Translations under genes and position numbers: made by a program
DNA from: Bacillota bacterium
GTDB taxonomy: Bacteria > Bacillota > Clostridia > Saccharofermentanales > UBA5734
Assembly: GCA_023438965.1 (NCBI GenBank)
Contig: JAEXPB010000105.1
Span: forward strand, 1-6,582
Length of the DNA: 6,582 bases
Direction: 5' to 3'
Notes under the pieces: model-generated
What the model saw: the letters and a program-made list of their open reading frames with translations, nothing else
What the model was told of the DNA's origin: nothing
Databases searched by the model: none
Part shown: piece after piece, positions 5,686-6,582 of the stretch
Position numbering within the stretch: position 1 is the stretch's first letter
Layout: the number at the start of each line of letters is the position of its first letter

Positions 5686-6582
5686 AGACCAACTGGCTAT
5701 TCCCGCCAATTACCGATCCAAGATGGATGTCCGGGAAACCGAGATCGCCATCAAGCTGGTCAAGGACCAGGTCGAGCAGCAGATTGCCGACACCCTGAAC
5801 CTGACCCGTGTTTCGGCCCCGCTGTATGTGCGCCCGGAAACCGGCCTGAACGATAACCTCAACGGGGTGGAGCGCCCGGTCAGCTTTGATATCAAAGACA
5901 TCGGCGCCGATGTCGAAGTCGTGCAGTCGCTGGCCAAATGGAAGCGGCTCGCCCTGTCCCGCTACGGCTTCAAGCCGGGCGAGGGGCTGTATACCGACAT
6001 GAACGCCATCCGGCGCGACGAAGTTCTGGACAATCTCCATTCGGTCTATGTTGACCAGTGGGACTGGGAGATGATCATCACCCGCCAGCAGCGCAACCTG
6101 GCTACCCTCCAGACGGTCGTTCTGGATCTGTACCGCTGCTTCCACCGGATTGAAAACCACATCCTGCGCTTCTACCCGCAGCTTGACCGCAAGCTTCCTG
6201 CCGATATCTTCTTTATCACGTCGCAGGAACTGGAAGACCGTTATCCGGACCTGACGCCCAAACAGCGTGAGGATGAGATCTGCCGGGAGAAGAAGGCTGT
6301 TTTCATCATGCAGATCGGCGAAAAACTCAAGAGCGGCATTTCCCATGATGGCCGGGCACCGGATTATGACGACTGGCAGCTCAACGGCGACCTGCTGTTC
6401 TGGTATCCGACCCTCGAGCGGGCCTTCGAGGTTTCGTCGATGGGTATCCGGGTCGACGAGGAAGCCATGCACAGCCAGCTGATCAAAGCCGGCTGCACGG
6501 ACCGCATGAAGATGGACTTCCATCAGCGGATCCTGGAAGGTTCGCTGCCCTACCCCATCGGCGGCGGCATCGGCCAATCGCG
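5672..6582 (+). CDS. asnA: Aspartate-ammonia ligase (asparagine synthetase A), 3' end cut off
   Basis: The frame gives 303 complete codons to the window edge; the family is about 330-340 residues, so about 35 are missing. AsnA is a soluble dimer that makes asparagine from aspartate, ammonia and ATP, through an aspartyl-AMP intermediate, on a class II aminoacyl-tRNA synthetase-like core. Recognised blocks are SLAKWKR (86-92), GEGLYTDMNAIRRDE (103-117), LHSVYVDQWDWE (122-133), SQELEDRYPDL (184-194), RAPDYDDW (228-235), LNGDLLFWYP (237-246), SSMGIRVDEE (255-264) and GGGIGQS (297-303), where the class II motif 3 begins. Residue 85 is Gln where I recall His in the E. coli enzyme. ATG 5672 is chosen over ATG 5668, which stops after five codons, and GTG 5660. 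GGAG at 5657-5660 is rather far (11 bases) upstream. The gap after the CPBP gene is 34 bases with no terminator or T-box leader, so it probably shares the operon's message. Confidence 0.96.
   Translation, partial: MVRFEDQLAIPANYRSKMDVRETEIAIKLVKDQVEQQIADTLNLTRVSAPLYVRPETGLNDNLNGVERPVSFDIKDIGADVEVVQSLAKWKRLALSRYGFKPGEGLYTDMNAIRRDEVLDNLHSVYVDQWDWEMIITRQQRNLATLQTVVLDLYRCFHRIENHILRFYPQLDRKLPADIFFITSQELEDRYPDLTPKQREDEICREKKAVFIMQIGEKLKSGISHDGRAPDYDDWQLNGDLLFWYPTLERAFEVSSMGIRVDEEAMHSQLIKAGCTDRMKMDFHQRILEGSLPYPIGGGIGQS

Larger units (their letters stand above)
2921..6582 (+). other. Predicted operon: DUF1292 - DUF1292 - DUF2156 - CPBP protease - asnA
   Basis: Five genes on the same strand follow one extended -10 promoter, with junctions of -32, +12, +27 and +34 bases. 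No stem with a T-run and no convincing internal promoter were seen between them. The operon may continue past the right edge. Cotranscription is inferred from spacing alone. Confidence 0.65.

Noticed and set aside
5519..6577. 352-codon open frame antisense to asnA
   Set aside because: It runs codon-in-phase with asnA, whose scarcity of TTA, CTA and TCA codons removes antisense stops. The translation shows no family pattern, and asnA is unmistakable.

Overview
The window looks like a moderately GC-rich (G/C-ending codons dominate) Gram-positive chromosome, most likely from the class Clostridia (Bacillota). The evidence is the strong AGGAGG-type ribosome binding sites, the tight same-strand gene packing, tandem DUF1292 proteins, a DUF2156 protein, a CPBP-family membrane protease and AsnA-type asparagine synthetase. 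TTA, CTA and TCA codons are rare, which leaves long meaningless open frames antisense to the real genes. The genus cannot be told from the sequence. No phage, insertion sequence, CRISPR, tRNA or rRNA signal was seen.

Left part (1-1905): a large minus-strand gene of at least 572 codons starts at 1716 and runs off the left edge without a stop. It looks like a cytosolic DUF6259-type protein, that is, a putative TIM-barrel glycoside hydrolase of unproven activity. A 189-bp divergent intergenic region separates it from a plus-strand AraC-family regulator (1906-2928). Each gene has its own sigma-A-like promoter there, and a 10-bp direct repeat flanks the regulator's promoter. The simplest reading is a sugar-responsive regulator controlling the divergent glycosidase gene and perhaps more genes to the left.

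Right part (2921-6582): an extended -10 promoter sits over the last codons and stop of the regulator gene. It appears to start a compact operon of five genes: a DUF1292 protein with an unusual Cys/His-rich N-terminus (2991-3386), a second, divergent DUF1292 paralogue overlapping it by 32 nt (3355-3696), a DUF2156 protein related to the catalytic half of phosphatidylglycerol lysyltransferases (3709-4632), a CPBP intramembrane protease with all three motifs intact (4660-5637), and aspartate-ammonia ligase AsnA (5672 to the right edge, about 35 residues short of complete). Gaps between the genes are -32 to +34 nt and no terminator was found between them.

The most interesting points are the metallothionein-like Cys cluster on a DUF1292 protein, the two tandem DUF1292 paralogues whose overlapping ends encode an acidic tail in one frame and a basic tail in the other, and the operon linking a putative aminoacyl transferase, a membrane protease and asparagine synthesis. 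No joint function is established for this set; any such function is inference.
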